Both the position numbers and the translations under genes were made by a program. Under the pieces are notes generated by a model. That model ran no database searches, was not told where the DNA came from, and saw only the letters and a program-made list of their open reading frames with translations. This document shows, piece after piece, positions 36,726-46,501 of a stretch of 64,000 bases of DNA (positions are counted from its first letter, which is position 1; each line of letters starts with the position of its first letter). The DNA is from DASXKD01 sp963762735 (GTDB lineage Bacteria > Actinomycetota > Actinomycetes > Streptosporangiales > Streptosporangiaceae), in contig CAVXMG010000023.1 in the NCBI GenBank assembly GCA_963762735.1, positions 4,488-68,487 on the forward strand, read 5' to 3'.

Positions 36726-37401
36726 ATGAGCCGGTATCAGAAGCTGAGCAACCTGAGGTTAATGGCCGCACGGGGCGACTATCGCGGTGATCCTTGGTAC
36801 GGCTGGGTGCGCGACCGCTCATCAGCCGGTGGCGGCCGGCGTTGCCGCAGCCACGGCCACGACCTCGGCTTCCCCTTCGCCTACCGCCACGCCGGCACCG
36901 GCGCGCCTCACGTTCACCGCCTCGGTGACCCGTAAGCATCCATTCGTCGGCAACAAGGCGGGCGTCTTCGTCTCCGCGATGCCGGGCGCGCGGATCACGG
37001 TTGTCGCGCACCTTGAGACCGGTGACCGCAAGAAGACAGCCCGCGCCGACGACTCCGGCCTGCATACCTTCTGGTTTCCGACCGGCAGCATCCCCTCCGG
37101 GTACCGGGTCGATGTGGACATCCGCGTCTCGGCGAACGGCCAGAGCCGCTCCAGCCGGACCTGGTTCACTCCGCACCTGCGGCCCCCGCCACCACCAGCG
37201 CCTGCCCCCACGGCAGCGCCTCCGGCAACGGCAGCGCCGCCGCCCGCGCCGTCTGGTTGCTTCCCCAAGGCCAGCACTGGCAACTGCTACGAGCCCGGCG
37301 AGTTCTGCCCGCATGCGGACGCTGGGATGAGGGGTGTCGCCGGGGACGGCAAGGACATCCTCTGCGAGGACAACAACGGCCTGCGCTGGGAACCGGTCTG
37401 A
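36726..37401 (+). CDS. Excalibur-domain exported protein, frameshifted in the signal peptide
   Basis: Exported, probably lipid-anchored protein of about 225 residues. ATG 36726 has GGGGGAGGG upstream and gives a basic n-region (MSRYQKLSNLRLMAARG); a shift at about 36776 continues it as ATIAVILGTAGCATA, a signal peptide with a plausible lipobox cysteine. The middle is a beta-sandwich-like segment (LTFTASVTRKHPFVGNKAGV), then a Pro/Ala-rich linker and a C-terminal excalibur-type calcium-binding motif (GDGKDILCEDNNGLRWEP) with flanking cysteines. Likely surface-exposed; precise role unknown. Confidence 0.72.
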
Positions 37402-37545
37402 CGGACGCTCCGCCTGGCCTCACCTGCCTGCAGGGAGCCAATCAGGAAGCCCAAGACGGTAGTCTTCGGTGGTCTCCGGTGCGGAACTGTGGGGTGTTGA
37501 CGCAGGTCAAGCAGAGTGCCTGCCCTGGCAGGGAAGGGGCTGAAA

Positions 37546-38469
37546 GTGGCAGACCGTTACGCCTATCTGGGACCGGAGGGCACGTTCACCGAGGCGGCCC
37601 TCGCGGCATTCGACCCCGCCGTCCTGACGGGGGCGCTGTCGTGCGCGACGATCCAGGCCACGCTGGACGCGGTGCGCGGCGGGGAGGCGGACCGTGCGAT
37701 CGTGCCGATCGAGAACTCGGTGGAGGGCGCGGTCAACGCCACCCTCGATGAACTCGCCACCGGCCCTGACATTGTCATCTGCGCGGAACTTCTGCTGCCG
37801 GTGACCTTCGCTCTGCTGGCCCGGCCGGGCACGTTGATCGGCGACGTCAAGACCGTCGGCGGGCATCCCCAGGCGCAGGCGCAGTGCCGCCGGTGGCTGG
37901 CGGAGAACCTGCCCGACGCCGAGTGGCTGCCCGCCTCGTCCAACGCCGAAGCGGCCAGGCAGGCCGCCGAAGGGATGATCGACGCGGCGCTGGCCGGGGC
38001 CTTCGCCGCCGACCGGTACGGCCTGACCGTGCTGGCCAGCGAGGTCAGCGATGTGGCCGACGCGGTCACCCGGTTCGTGGTGGTCGGCCGTCCCGGCCCG
38101 GTGCCCGGGGCGACCGGTGCCGACCGGACCTCGCTGGTGGCGTTCTTGCGCGAGGACCACCCTGGCGCCCTGATGGAACTGCTCACCGAGTTCGCGGTGC
38201 GCGGCATCAACCTGACCCGCATCGAGTCCCGCCCCACCGGCGATGGGCTCGGCAAGTACTGCTTCTCGATCGACTGCGAGGGCCATCTCGACGACGCCCG
38301 GGTCGGCGAGGCGCTGATGGGCCTGCGCCGGGTATGCGCCGACGTGAAGTTCCTCGGCAGCTACCCGCGCCACGACGGCGGCCGCGCGCAGGTCCGCCCG
38401 GGTACCTCGGACGCCGAGTTCGGCCAGGCGGCGGCCTGGCTGGGGCGGCTCAGATACGGCCGGGTGTAA
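37546..38469 (+). CDS. pheA: Prephenate dehydratase
   Basis: Converts prephenate to phenylpyruvate in phenylalanine synthesis. Residues 1-185 are the dehydratase domain: YLGPEGTFTEAAL, IVPIENSVEGAVN, and the catalytic Thr-Arg-Phe in DAVTRFVVVG. The C-terminal ACT regulatory domain has GALMELLTEFAVRGINLTRI followed by ESRP, the phenylalanine-binding motif, so feedback inhibition is expected. GTG 37546 with AAGGGG upstream is the start; an in-frame ATG further up has no ribosome site. 307 residues, normal. Confidence 0.95.
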   Translation: MADRYAYLGPEGTFTEAALAAFDPAVLTGALSCATIQATLDAVRGGEADRAIVPIENSVEGAVNATLDELATGPDIVICAELLLPVTFALLARPGTLIGDVKTVGGHPQAQAQCRRWLAENLPDAEWLPASSNAEAARQAAEGMIDAALAGAFAADRYGLTVLASEVSDVADAVTRFVVVGRPGPVPGATGADRTSLVAFLREDHPGALMELLTEFAVRGINLTRIESRPTGDGLGKYCFSIDCEGHLDDARVGEALMGLRRVCADVKFLGSYPRHDGGRAQVRPGTSDAEFGQAAAWLGRLRYGRV

Positions 38470-38493
38470 TCCGCTGGCCGCGTGGCCGGCTCG

Positions 38494-39048
38494 TTACAGG
38501 TACGGGCCGGACGTCCTTGGCGGTTGGCCACCCTCCTCGCCGGCCCCGGGGATCACGGTGCCCGGAGGCAGGGCGCGGCGCATCTGCTCAAGCTGCGCCC
38601 GCGCGGCCATCTGCTGGGCGAACAAGGTCGTCTGGATGCCGTGGAACAGGCCCTCCAGCCAGCCGACGAGCTGAGCCTGGGCGACGCGGAGCTCTGCCTC
38701 GCTCGGCGCTTCGTCCTCGGTGAACGGCAGGGACAGCCGTTCGAGTTCCTCGGAGAGCTCCGGGGCCAGGCCCGACTCCAGTTCCTTCACCGATCGCTCG
38801 TGAATCTGCCGCAGCCGCACCCTGCTCTTCTCGTCCAGCGGGGAGGAACGGACCTCCTCGAGAAGCTGCCTGATCATGCTGCCGATCCGCATGACCTTGG
38901 CGGGCTGCTCGACCATGTCGACGAGCGGGCGCTCTCGCTCCTGGTCGCTGTCCTCGCCGATCGCCATGCCGTCCGGCCCGACTATGACCACCCTGCCGGG
39001 CGGCATCCCGTTCCGGTCGGTCGGCTCGCTGCCACTCTGCTCCGTCAT
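38494..39048 (-). CDS. bpa: Bacterial proteasome activator Bpa (PafE)
   Basis: Ring-forming, ATP-independent activator of the 20S proteasome in actinobacteria. The 184-residue protein has the central helical domain (AKVMRIGSMIRQLLEEVRSS, ERSVKELESGLAPELSEEL, SEAELRVAQAQLVGWLEGL) and the C-terminal tail GPYL, the hydrophobic-Tyr-any docking motif that opens the proteasome gate. Start at ATG 39048 (MTEQSGSEPTDRNGMPPGRV). Its presence implies a proteasome elsewhere in the genome. Convergent with pheA. Confidence 0.94.
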   Translation of the reverse strand: MTEQSGSEPTDRNGMPPGRVVIVGPDGMAIGEDSDQERERPLVDMVEQPAKVMRIGSMIRQLLEEVRSSPLDEKSRVRLRQIHERSVKELESGLAPELSEELERLSLPFTEDEAPSEAELRVAQAQLVGWLEGLFHGIQTTLFAQQMAARAQLEQMRRALPPGTVIPGAGEEGGQPPRTSGPYL

Positions 39049-39131
39049 GGCTCCTAGTCTGTCCCCTTGCATGGAATGTCATTGCCACGGGTCCCCACCA
39101 GGCCACCCTCGTGCGTGTGCGCGAGAACTAG

Positions 39132-39350
39132 TCATCGCGCAGACGGCGGTGTCAGGAGCCGCACATGGCTGATTTCAAGCCCAAGGCCGGCGATCCGTTG
39201 CACGAGCCCGGAGAGGGCAGCCTGGTCGGGTAGCTCGGCGCGGAGGGTGGTTGTGTCCGGGCCCGTGGTGACTTTGCAGTCGTCGAATTGTGCGCACAGC
39301 GTTCTGTCTGCCTGGCCGGTGAAAGTGATCTCGTAGCTGTATGGCGGCAC
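39132..39350 (-). CDS. Small conserved hypothetical protein
   Basis: A 72-residue protein with an alternating beta-alpha pattern: YSYEITFTGQADRTLCAQFD, TTLRAELPDQAALSGLVQRI and GLGLEISHVRLL. Very short proteins of this kind (one ferredoxin-like unit) are common in actinomycetes without known function. GTG 39350 is preferred; a longer frame to 39497 would run through a palindrome. It points towards bpa but is separated by about 80 bases. Confidence 0.6.
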   Translation of the reverse strand: MPPYSYEITFTGQADRTLCAQFDDCKVTTGPDTTTLRAELPDQAALSGLVQRIAGLGLEISHVRLLTPPSAR

Positions 39351-39680
39351 TGGGCTTGGCCTCGTAGTCGATGGTTGACGGTGGCTGCCAGCGTGCCTGG
39401 CGGCGGGGGCTGGGGCGTCACCCGATTCCGGGTGATCACGCGCTGTGACAGCCGCGGCCTGGTCGGCTGCCAGGGCCGGTGCACCTCCGTGCGACACAGA
39501 CGCTCGTGACCTTGGGAACGGCCGTTAGGCCCCCAGCGTCTCCATGCGGCACTGCGACCGCATTGGCCTTGTTCTCGCGCTCACCGACGGTAAGATCATG
39601 TGATCGCACGGGAAATGGCCTTCATGCCGTTCCCCTGACCGCTCAGCCTGGGGCGGTTGCGTACGGGAGGCCGAGGCCGA
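39351..39680. promoter_or_regulatory. Intergenic region with family C hairpin
   Basis: 330 bases between divergent genes. At 39418-39435 the hairpin TCACCCGATTCCGGGTGA has a seven-base-pair stem and loop ATTC, extended by a GCG/CGC pair after a bulge; the same core recurs inside a longer stem at 43370-43411. Promoters for the small gene and the LAL regulator must lie here, but no convincing -35/-10 pair can be named. Confidence 0.6.
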
Positions 39681-42314
39681 ATGTCGGAAGCGACAGTGAC
39701 GGCTGAGCCTGGCCCGCGTAGTCCCCGGTTTCCGTCCTCGAAGTTCCGTGCCTCCAAGGTGGTGCCGGGGCTGGTGCGCCGGTCACGGTTGCTCGACCTG
39801 CTGGACCGGGGAGAACAGGTTCGCCTCGCCTTGGTGGTGGGCCCGGCGGGGGCTGGCAAGACGATGCTCCTCGCCGACTGGCTGGCGGCGCGCCCGGAGC
39901 GGCCATCGGCGTGGCTGAGCTGCGATGCGGCCGACGCGGATCCGACCCGGTTCGTCGCGGCCATCATCGAGGCCGCGCGTTATGGCTTTGATCAGCCAGG
40001 GATTGGCGAGGATGCCCGCCAGCTGATGAGTCTCGATGGTGAGGTATCGGCCGATGCGGTTGCGGCTCTGGCTGACGACCTGGATGCGCCGGATGGGATG
40101 CGGGTACTGGTTATTGATGACTTTCACCTTGCCGGTGCGGCCGGCGCCGATGCGCTGCGCTGGCTGGTGGAGTATCACCCGCCGTCGCTGCAGTTGGTTG
40201 TGGCTAGCCGGGTTGACCCGCCGCTGAGGGTGCACCGGATGCGGGCACATCAGGATCTGGTCGAGCTGCGGGACGCGGACCTGGCCTTCTCGGAGGAGGA
40301 GACCAGGAGTTTTCTTGCCGGGTTTGGCGTGCGGCTGGGCGACCCAGAGCTGGCCCTGGTTTACCAGCGCAGCGAGGGGTGGGCGGCCGGGTTGCAGATG
40401 GCGGCGCTGTCGATCCATGGTTCGGCCGATCCGGCCCTGGCGGCGGGCCGGGTGCAACTGGGCCGCCATGCCGTCGCCGGGTACTTCTTGGAGGAGGTAC
40501 TGTCCCTCCAGCCGCCAGAGGTCGTCGAGTTCATGCTGGCCACCTCGGTCCTGGATGAACTGTCGGTGCCCGCTTGCACTGCGATATGCGGCCAGGGATC
40601 CGCGAAGATGCTCGAGTTCCTTCACGGCGCGCACATGTTCGTGGCGATCGTGGATGAGCAGGCGGGCACCTACCGCTATCACCAGTTGATCAGGGAAGTT
40701 CTCCAGACCGAATTGCATGCCCGGGACCCGGTGCGGGAGAAGCGGCTGCATGAGGCCGCCGCGCGCTACCTGATGGAGGCTGGTCAGACTGGCGCGGCAG
40801 CGCGGCATTTGCTGGCTGCCGGTGAACAGGCCGTGGCCGTCAGCCTGCTCAGTGAGGGTGTCGTGCGCGACGTGCTGACCAACCCGACCGTTGGCAGCGC
40901 GCTTGACCTTGACGAGATCCGGCCTGAGCTGTTCGCGGACGCGCCCGAGTTCCTGTTGCCCTTGGCGGCCGAGCTGCTGTGGCGGGGGGCGTTCGAGCGA
41001 GGGTCGCGGGCTGTCATGGTGGCCCGGCAGTGCCGTATCGACCCGGGCCGGCAACCCGGGCTGGCTGTGAGGCTGGCGCTGGTGAACATGCTTTATTGCA
41101 CGTTCATCGGCCAGTTCGACGAGGCGCTGGCGCACAGGGAATGGGCGCGGCCGGTCGAAGCCACTTCCGAGGGCGTCAGCGACTGGATCGTGACGCTCGA
41201 CACCTTGGCCATGTACTGCCACACCTACCTGGGCCACTTCAGCGAAGCGCGGCAGCTCGCCGAGGCCCTCACCTCGGCTCAGGTGAGCGCTCCGCTGACC
41301 GAGGTTCTCTGCCCCGGAGTGATCAGCCAGGCCGCCTTCCTCGAAGGGGCCCTGGACGAGGCTGGCACCCTGGCCGCCAGCTCCCTCACCGCAGCTCGCC
41401 GCCTCCACTTCGACCGCCACTACTTCAACTTCCACACGCTGCGGACCACGGCCCTGCTCGCGCTGGAGCGAGGCGATCTGGCCGCGGCCGCCGAACCGGT
41501 GGAACGCGCGCTGGAGATGGTGGGCGGCGCCCGGCCTGCTTTCAACTACCTTGCCCAGCTGGACCGGGCCCGGATCTGGGCGACAGGCGGCAACCTCGAC
41601 GAAGCCCTTGCCTCGCTGCCCGCGGCGCGGTCGGCGCTCAAGAGCGACCACTCAGCCCTGCTGCCCATGGCCGACGAGCTCGAAGCCCGCCTGCGCCTGG
41701 GTCTTGGCGACCAGAACGGCGCCACGAGCCTCACCGGGCGACTGCCCGATGACCGGCGCATCCTCATGTCAGCCGCCATTGCTCTCGCCGCTGGGAACCC
41801 CCAAGAAGCGGCCCAAGCCCTGAGCGGCGCCCCGGCCGAGGGAGCCACGATCAGGGCCGATCTGGAGCTGCGGCTGCTGCGCGCGAGCGTCGCCATCAGC
41901 CAAGCCTCACCCCACGCACCTGCCCTGGTCAGACAGGCCCTGGCCGTGGCCGAGCGTCACGGTTTCGTCCAAACCGTCGTGGACACAGCTCCCCAGCTGG
42001 TGGACCACGTGATAGCCAACTCGCATCTTTACCCCCGGACCAGGCAAAGGGCTGCGCTGATCAACGCCGGTCTCAAAGCGCGCAAGCGCGCCGCGCCCGC
42101 TTCCCGGCCAAGCCAGCTCCCTGATCCGCTGACCGGTGCCGAGATACGCGTGCTGGAAAAACTGTCGGAACGGCTCACATACACCGAAATAGCCACGGAA
42201 CTGTTTCTGTCGCTCAATACCGTGAAAACACACCTGCGCCACGCCTATATGAAGCTCGGTGCCACCTCCCGTTCGTCCGCGATCAAGCGCGCGGCGTCGC
42301 TAGGTATTCTGTGA
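39681..42314 (+). CDS. LuxR-family regulator of the LAL/MalT type
   Basis: Large ATP-binding transcriptional activator of 877 residues. P-loop NTPase domain with Walker A GPAGAGKTM (about 47-55) and Walker B VLVIDDFHL, winged-helix and long tetratricopeptide-like helical region (about 350-790), and C-terminal LuxR helix-turn-helix (about 815-875) with LTGAEIRVLEKLSERLTYTE, IATELFLS and LNTVKTHLRHAYMKLGA. ATG 39681 has GGGAGG and GAGG upstream. Effector and targets are unknown. The convergent SMP-30-like gene ends 24 bases away, but convergent orientation does not argue for control of it. Confidence 0.93.
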   Translation: MSEATVTAEPGPRSPRFPSSKFRASKVVPGLVRRSRLLDLLDRGEQVRLALVVGPAGAGKTMLLADWLAARPERPSAWLSCDAADADPTRFVAAIIEAARYGFDQPGIGEDARQLMSLDGEVSADAVAALADDLDAPDGMRVLVIDDFHLAGAAGADALRWLVEYHPPSLQLVVASRVDPPLRVHRMRAHQDLVELRDADLAFSEEETRSFLAGFGVRLGDPELALVYQRSEGWAAGLQMAALSIHGSADPALAAGRVQLGRHAVAGYFLEEVLSLQPPEVVEFMLATSVLDELSVPACTAICGQGSAKMLEFLHGAHMFVAIVDEQAGTYRYHQLIREVLQTELHARDPVREKRLHEAAARYLMEAGQTGAAARHLLAAGEQAVAVSLLSEGVVRDVLTNPTVGSALDLDEIRPELFADAPEFLLPLAAELLWRGAFERGSRAVMVARQCRIDPGRQPGLAVRLALVNMLYCTFIGQFDEALAHREWARPVEATSEGVSDWIVTLDTLAMYCHTYLGHFSEARQLAEALTSAQVSAPLTEVLCPGVISQAAFLEGALDEAGTLAASSLTAARRLHFDRHYFNFHTLRTTALLALERGDLAAAAEPVERALEMVGGARPAFNYLAQLDRARIWATGGNLDEALASLPAARSALKSDHSALLPMADELEARLRLGLGDQNGATSLTGRLPDDRRILMSAAIALAAGNPQEAAQALSGAPAEGATIRADLELRLLRASVAISQASPHAPALVRQALAVAERHGFVQTVVDTAPQLVDHVIANSHLYPRTRQRAALINAGLKARKRAAPASRPSQLPDPLTGAEIRVLEKLSERLTYTEIATELFLSLNTVKTHLRHAYMKLGATSRSSAIKRAASLGIL

Positions 42315-42337
42315 TCTAGCGCCTCCGTGCCCGCTGT

Positions 42338-43225
42338 CTACCCAGCGAACGACGACGCTGGCAGGCCTGCCGCCCCGGGACGGCAGACGAACGTCGCCCC
42401 TGCATGCGGTTGCCTCTTTAGCTGGCCCGGGCTCAGCCGGTAGGCAGCCGAGGTCACATACAGGTCCGCTAGATCCGGGCCGCCGAAGGCGCAGCTCGTT
42501 ACCTGGGTAACCGGACAGAGGACTTCGCCCAGTTGCTCACCGGCCGGTGAAAAGCAGCGGACCGCTGCGCCGCCAAAGCACGCAACCCACAGGTTGCCCT
42601 CATCGTCGGCGGTCATCCCGTCGGGTATCCCGTGCGTGCGGTCGATAGTGACCAGGCGTCTCCGGTTACCGGCTGAGCCGGTGCGGGCGTCATAGTCGAA
42701 GACATCGACACCCTGGGTGGCCGAGTCGATGAAGTACATCCGGCTGCCGTCGGGGCTCCACGCGATGCCGTTCGATTGCGTCACGTCGCGGGCTATTTGC
42801 TCGAATGACCAGTCCGGTTCCACACGGTAGAGGGCCGCGGAACGTGGCGAGAAATCAAACGCCGTTGTCCCGGCGAACAGCCGCCCGGCAGGATCGCACT
42901 TCGCATCGTTCATCCGGTTGCCGGAGATTTCACGCTCGACTGGCGCGGTAATCTCGAATCCCTCTCCGGTATCTGAGGCCACGGCGATACCGTCGCGTAC
43001 GGCAAGCACCAGCCCGCCACCGCGCCGGGGAACAACCGCGCCTACCTCTTGGCCAACGGAGAAGGAACCCAGCGCCATCCCGGACTGGTCATAACGGAAG
43101 ACCACACCGCCGGTCAAGTCAACGAACAACAGCGACTTAGCCCGCTCGTCCCAATGCGGCGCCTCGCCCACATCGGCACGGAGGTCGGCAAATACCTCAA
43201 CACTCACACTCGCCGAGCGGGCCAC
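42338..43225 (-). CDS. SMP-30/gluconolactonase family protein
   Basis: Six-bladed beta-propeller lactonase-type enzyme of 295 residues. Metal ligands are recognisable: Glu in GEAPHWDE near the N-terminus, Asn-Asp in RMNDAKCDPAGRLFAG, Asn in SNGIAWSPDGSRMYF, and Asp in PDGMTADDEGNLWVACFGG. Such enzymes hydrolyse sugar or other lactones in the cytoplasm. No sugar dehydrogenase or transporter is next to it, so the substrate cannot be guessed. Convergent with the LAL gene. Confidence 0.92.
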   Translation of the reverse strand: MARSASVSVEVFADLRADVGEAPHWDERAKSLLFVDLTGGVVFRYDQSGMALGSFSVGQEVGAVVPRRGGGLVLAVRDGIAVASDTGEGFEITAPVEREISGNRMNDAKCDPAGRLFAGTTAFDFSPRSAALYRVEPDWSFEQIARDVTQSNGIAWSPDGSRMYFIDSATQGVDVFDYDARTGSAGNRRRLVTIDRTHGIPDGMTADDEGNLWVACFGGAAVRCFSPAGEQLGEVLCPVTQVTSCAFGGPDLADLYVTSAAYRLSPGQLKRQPHAGATFVCRPGAAGLPASSFAG

Positions 43226-43552
43226 CTACTACCTTGCCTTCGGAACATTCAATAAATCCGGGAGCGCCTAACGCGGGCGCCTTCGCCATTCCAATCTCCC
43301 GAAGGGGAGCTTCCTCAACCGTTCTGCCACCAGACCGGCCTACGCCACTGGCAGCCTACAGCGGGTCCAGGGTCTGGGTAGTCACCCGATTTCGGGTGAT
43401 TACCCAGACCCCAGCCCACAGGGCTGCCCATTCCGGCTGGCCTCTCCTAGTCCATCACTAGTCAAGATCATGCGGATCACCGGCCTGGACCACAGGTTCC
43501 GCACCTCCCAAGCGCCCGCGCCCCCTCGCTAACGTCGTGGTGAGTTGGGGGC
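43226..43552. repeat. Intergenic region with family C long palindrome (43370-43411)
   Basis: 327 bases without a gene. A stem of about 20 base pairs runs from 43370 to 43411 with a single G-U, outer arm GGTCTGGGTAG and core TCACCCGATTTCGGGTGA. The core matches the hairpin at 39418-39435 with one loop difference; the outer arms are unrelated. It is downstream of the quinone oxidoreductase and upstream of the SMP-30 gene, both minus strand, so it could terminate the former. Confidence 0.88.
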
Positions 43553-44530
43553 TCAGGTGACGAGCAGGATCTTGCCGACGTGGGTGCCGTCTTCGATCAG
43601 GCGGTGCGCCTGTGCCGCCTCGGCAAGCGGCAGCGTCCGCTCGATCACCGGTACCACCTGCCCGGCGGCCACGAGGGGCCACACCTGCTCCCTGACGTCG
43701 GTGACGACGACCGACTTCTCCGCCACGGGGCGGGCCCGCAGCGTCGAGGCGAAGATGCTGATGCGCTTGTACATCAAGGTGCCGAGGTTGATCTCAGCGC
43801 GCGCCCCGCCCCGCGTCGAGATCTGCAGCAGGCGGCCGCCGGTGGCCAGCGCGTCCACGTTCTTTTCCAGGTACGGGGCACCGATGATGTCGAGGATCAC
43901 GTCCGCGCCGCGGCCGCCGGTGAACTCCTTGACCGCTGCTACGAAGTCGTCGTCGCGGTAGGAGATCGCGAGGTCCGCGCCAAGTTCGCGGCACCGCTCC
44001 ATCTTTTCCGGACTGCCCGCGGTGCAGGCCACGATCGCGCCGCGCGCCTTCGCGAGCTGGATCGCCATGCTGCCGATCCCGCCCGCGCCTCCATGAACCA
44101 GCAGGACCTCCCCGGGCGCCAGCCTGGCCTGCCCGAAGACGCTCGCGTTCACCGTGCACGCCACCTCAGGCAGCGCGGCGGCGGCGGTCAGGCTCATCCC
44201 GTCCGGGATGGGCAGCAACTGCCCGGCGGGCACGGCCACCAGTTCCGCGTAGCCGCCGCCGGCCATCAGGGCACAGACGCTGTCGCCCTCCTGCCAGCCG
44301 GACACCCCGGGCCCGACCCCGGCGATCCGGCCGGAGCACTCCAGGCCCGGATACGCCGAAGCGCCAGGTGGCGGCGGGTAGAAGCCCTGCCGCTGCATGA
44401 CATCCGCGGGGTTGACCCCGGCCGCGGTGACCTCGACCAGGACCTCGCCCTCGCCGGGGACCGGGTCTGGCACGTCCTCCAGGTTGAGCACCTCGGGCCC
44501 ACCAGGGCTGGTGATGACGACAGCTTGCAC
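43553..44530 (-). CDS. NADPH:quinone oxidoreductase, MDR family
   Basis: Zinc-independent medium-chain reductase of 325 residues. GroES-like domain with VLVEVTAAGVNPADVMQRQG and GLECSGRIAGVG, Rossmann domain with LLVHGGAGGIGSMAIQLAKA and GADVILDIIGAPYL. Close to the PIG3/quinone oxidoreductase group (one-electron quinone reduction, NADPH). Single gene, divergent from the MinD/ParA-like gene; the 134 bases between them must hold both promoters. Confidence 0.92.
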   Translation of the reverse strand: MQAVVITSPGGPEVLNLEDVPDPVPGEGEVLVEVTAAGVNPADVMQRQGFYPPPPGASAYPGLECSGRIAGVGPGVSGWQEGDSVCALMAGGGYAELVAVPAGQLLPIPDGMSLTAAAALPEVACTVNASVFGQARLAPGEVLLVHGGAGGIGSMAIQLAKARGAIVACTAGSPEKMERCRELGADLAISYRDDDFVAAVKEFTGGRGADVILDIIGAPYLEKNVDALATGGRLLQISTRGGARAEINLGTLMYKRISIFASTLRARPVAEKSVVVTDVREQVWPLVAAGQVVPVIERTLPLAEAAQAHRLIEDGTHVGKILLVT

Positions 44531-44664
44531 GGGCAGCTCCAGAAAACCGGGGCATAGCTGGGTATGCCATTCAGAAGTGGTGACCTAGGCTCGGCGTGAG
44601 GCAGCTACCGGGCATTGCCAGGCACATCGATTCTCTTACGGATGAGAGCCAGGGGTGAACGGCC

Positions 44665-46427
44665 TTGGACAATAGCGAGCAGGACCAGCCTGCCGAGTCC
44701 GGGCCTGCCCGGCCCAGGTCGGTCTGGGCGGACATGGTCATGTCCGGGCCGGACGATCGGGGAAGAGCCGGAACCAGAACCCGAGCCAGCGGCGGAGCCC
44801 GGTCCGGGACCGGCGCCCGAGCCGAGCGCGGGTCACGCGGAACCAGGTGACCAGGGCTCGCCGGAGGGTGTGCCCAGTTGGCCGGCGTCCGGGCTGCCCC
44901 CGTCTTTCGGGCAGCGCTCCACCGAAGGAGAACGGCCCCCGGTCGTGCCGCCAGGACCTGGCTCGGGGTATGGCGGATACCGCCCGTTAGGTTCCCTGCC
45001 GCCAAGTGGCCCGCCGCCGGGAAGCCCGGGTGGCCGGTGGGTGGAGCCGGGGAACGGCTGGGACGAGTCCGGTGGCCAGGACGAGCCAGGCGGCCGGCCG
45101 GAACCGGACGGCGGCCACGGTCCGGGACCCGGTGCCGAGGCCGATCCCCAGGCCGCGTTCGGACCATGGGAAACGTACGAGACCGCGGAAGGCTACGGCT
45201 GGAGCGGCGGTTACGGCGTGGTACCGGAGCAGAGCGTGGGTGCAGTCCTACGACGACCCGGCGGAGCCTGCCCACGACGCGGCACGCGGCGGTGCACCCC
45301 GCCGGCGGTGCACCCCTAGCCAGCGGTGCGTACGAGGCCGACGGCGCGGACCCGGCCGGCGGCGCGCCGACCGGACAGGGAGCACACGCCGTCCCGGGAG
45401 CACACGCCGGCCCGGAAGCGTACGCCGGTTACGGGACCGTGGCGCCAGAACCGGAGGCGCCGCCCGAGCACGGGGAACCGCCTCGGTGGCAGGCCGAGTC
45501 CGCGGACAGCCTGACCGCGGACCTGCTGCTGCCCGGGCGGCACGCCGCGCCGCCTCCGGCTGGCGCCGTGCCCTCTACCAGGTCACCGGCGGCCTGGTGC
45601 GGGCCCCCCAGTCCGCCGCTGACCGGCGCCGCAAGGATCTGGTGCAGCGGGCCAGGACCCCGGTCTCCGGCGGTCATCACCGGGTGGCCGTGCTGAGCCT
45701 CAAGGGCGGCGTGGGCAAGACGACCACCACGGTCGGCCTCGGCTCCACGCTGGCCTCGCTGCGGGGTGACAGGGTGATCGCCGTCGACGCCAACCCCGAC
45801 CGCGGCACCCTGTCCGACAAGCTCCGGCTGGAAACGGCGGCCACGGTCCGGGACCTGCTCAACGAGGAAGACCACATCCGCCGGTACGCCGACGTGCGCG
45901 CCTACACCACCCAATCGCCGAGCGGCCTCGAAGTGCTGGCCTCCGACCGCGACCCGACCGTGTCCGTGGCATTCAGCGACCAGGACTACGTGGACGTAGC
46001 GCGGGTGCTTGAGCACTACTACTCGGTCAGCATCACCGACTGCGGTACCGGCCTGCTGCATTCCGCCATGGCCGGGGTGCTCCGGCTGGCCGACCAGATC
46101 GTGCTGGTCAGCTCCCCCTCGGTGGACGGGGCCCGCAGCGCCAGCGCGACCCTGGACTGGCTGGCCGCGCACAACTACGGGGACCTGGTCCGCGGCGCGG
46201 TCGTCGTGCTCTCCGCGATCCGGCCAAGGAGCAAGAGCGCGGTGGACCTGGCCCGGCTGGAGCAGCATTTCGCGGCGCGCTGCCGGGCGGTGGTGCGGAT
46301 TCCCTACGACGCTCACCTCGAAGAGGGCGCGGAGGTGGACCTGACCCAGCTCAGCCGGGCGACGGCGGACGCCTACGTGGTGCTGGCGGCCGAGGTGGGC
46401 GACGGTTTCTCCTGGCCCCGGCATTGA
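44665..46427 (+). CDS. MinD/ParA-like ATPase with long Pro/Gly-rich N-terminus, frameshifted
   Basis: The C-terminal part (about 45560-46427) is a deviant-Walker ATPase: LSLKGGVGKTTTTVGLGSTL, VDANPDRGTLSDKL and SITDCGTGLLHSAMAGVL. The N-terminal 300 residues are disordered, rich in Gly, Pro and Glu, starting at TTG 44665 with AGGGG upstream (MDNSEQDQPAESGPARPRSV). The disordered part runs through several frames with shifts near 44757, 45232, 45315 and 45558, judged from composition. Proteins of this layout are found in actinomycetes beside ESX or cell-pole functions; no partner is present here. Function beyond ATP-driven positioning is not inferable. Confidence 0.75.
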
Positions 46428-46486
46428 CCGGCATGCCGCACCGGCGAGAGCGCACTCCGGGCAAGATGCATAAGACTTTGATATAA

Positions 46487-46501
46487 ATATCCTATGGATA
46501 T
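46487..46501. promoter_or_regulatory. AT-rich palindrome overlapping the MarR start
   Basis: ATATCCTATGGATAT is a perfect palindrome with six-base arms and spacer TAT that covers the MarR start codon at 46494. In this GC-rich sequence an AT-rich stretch from 46480 stands out. Autorepression by the encoded MarR protein is the natural reading. Confidence 0.7.
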
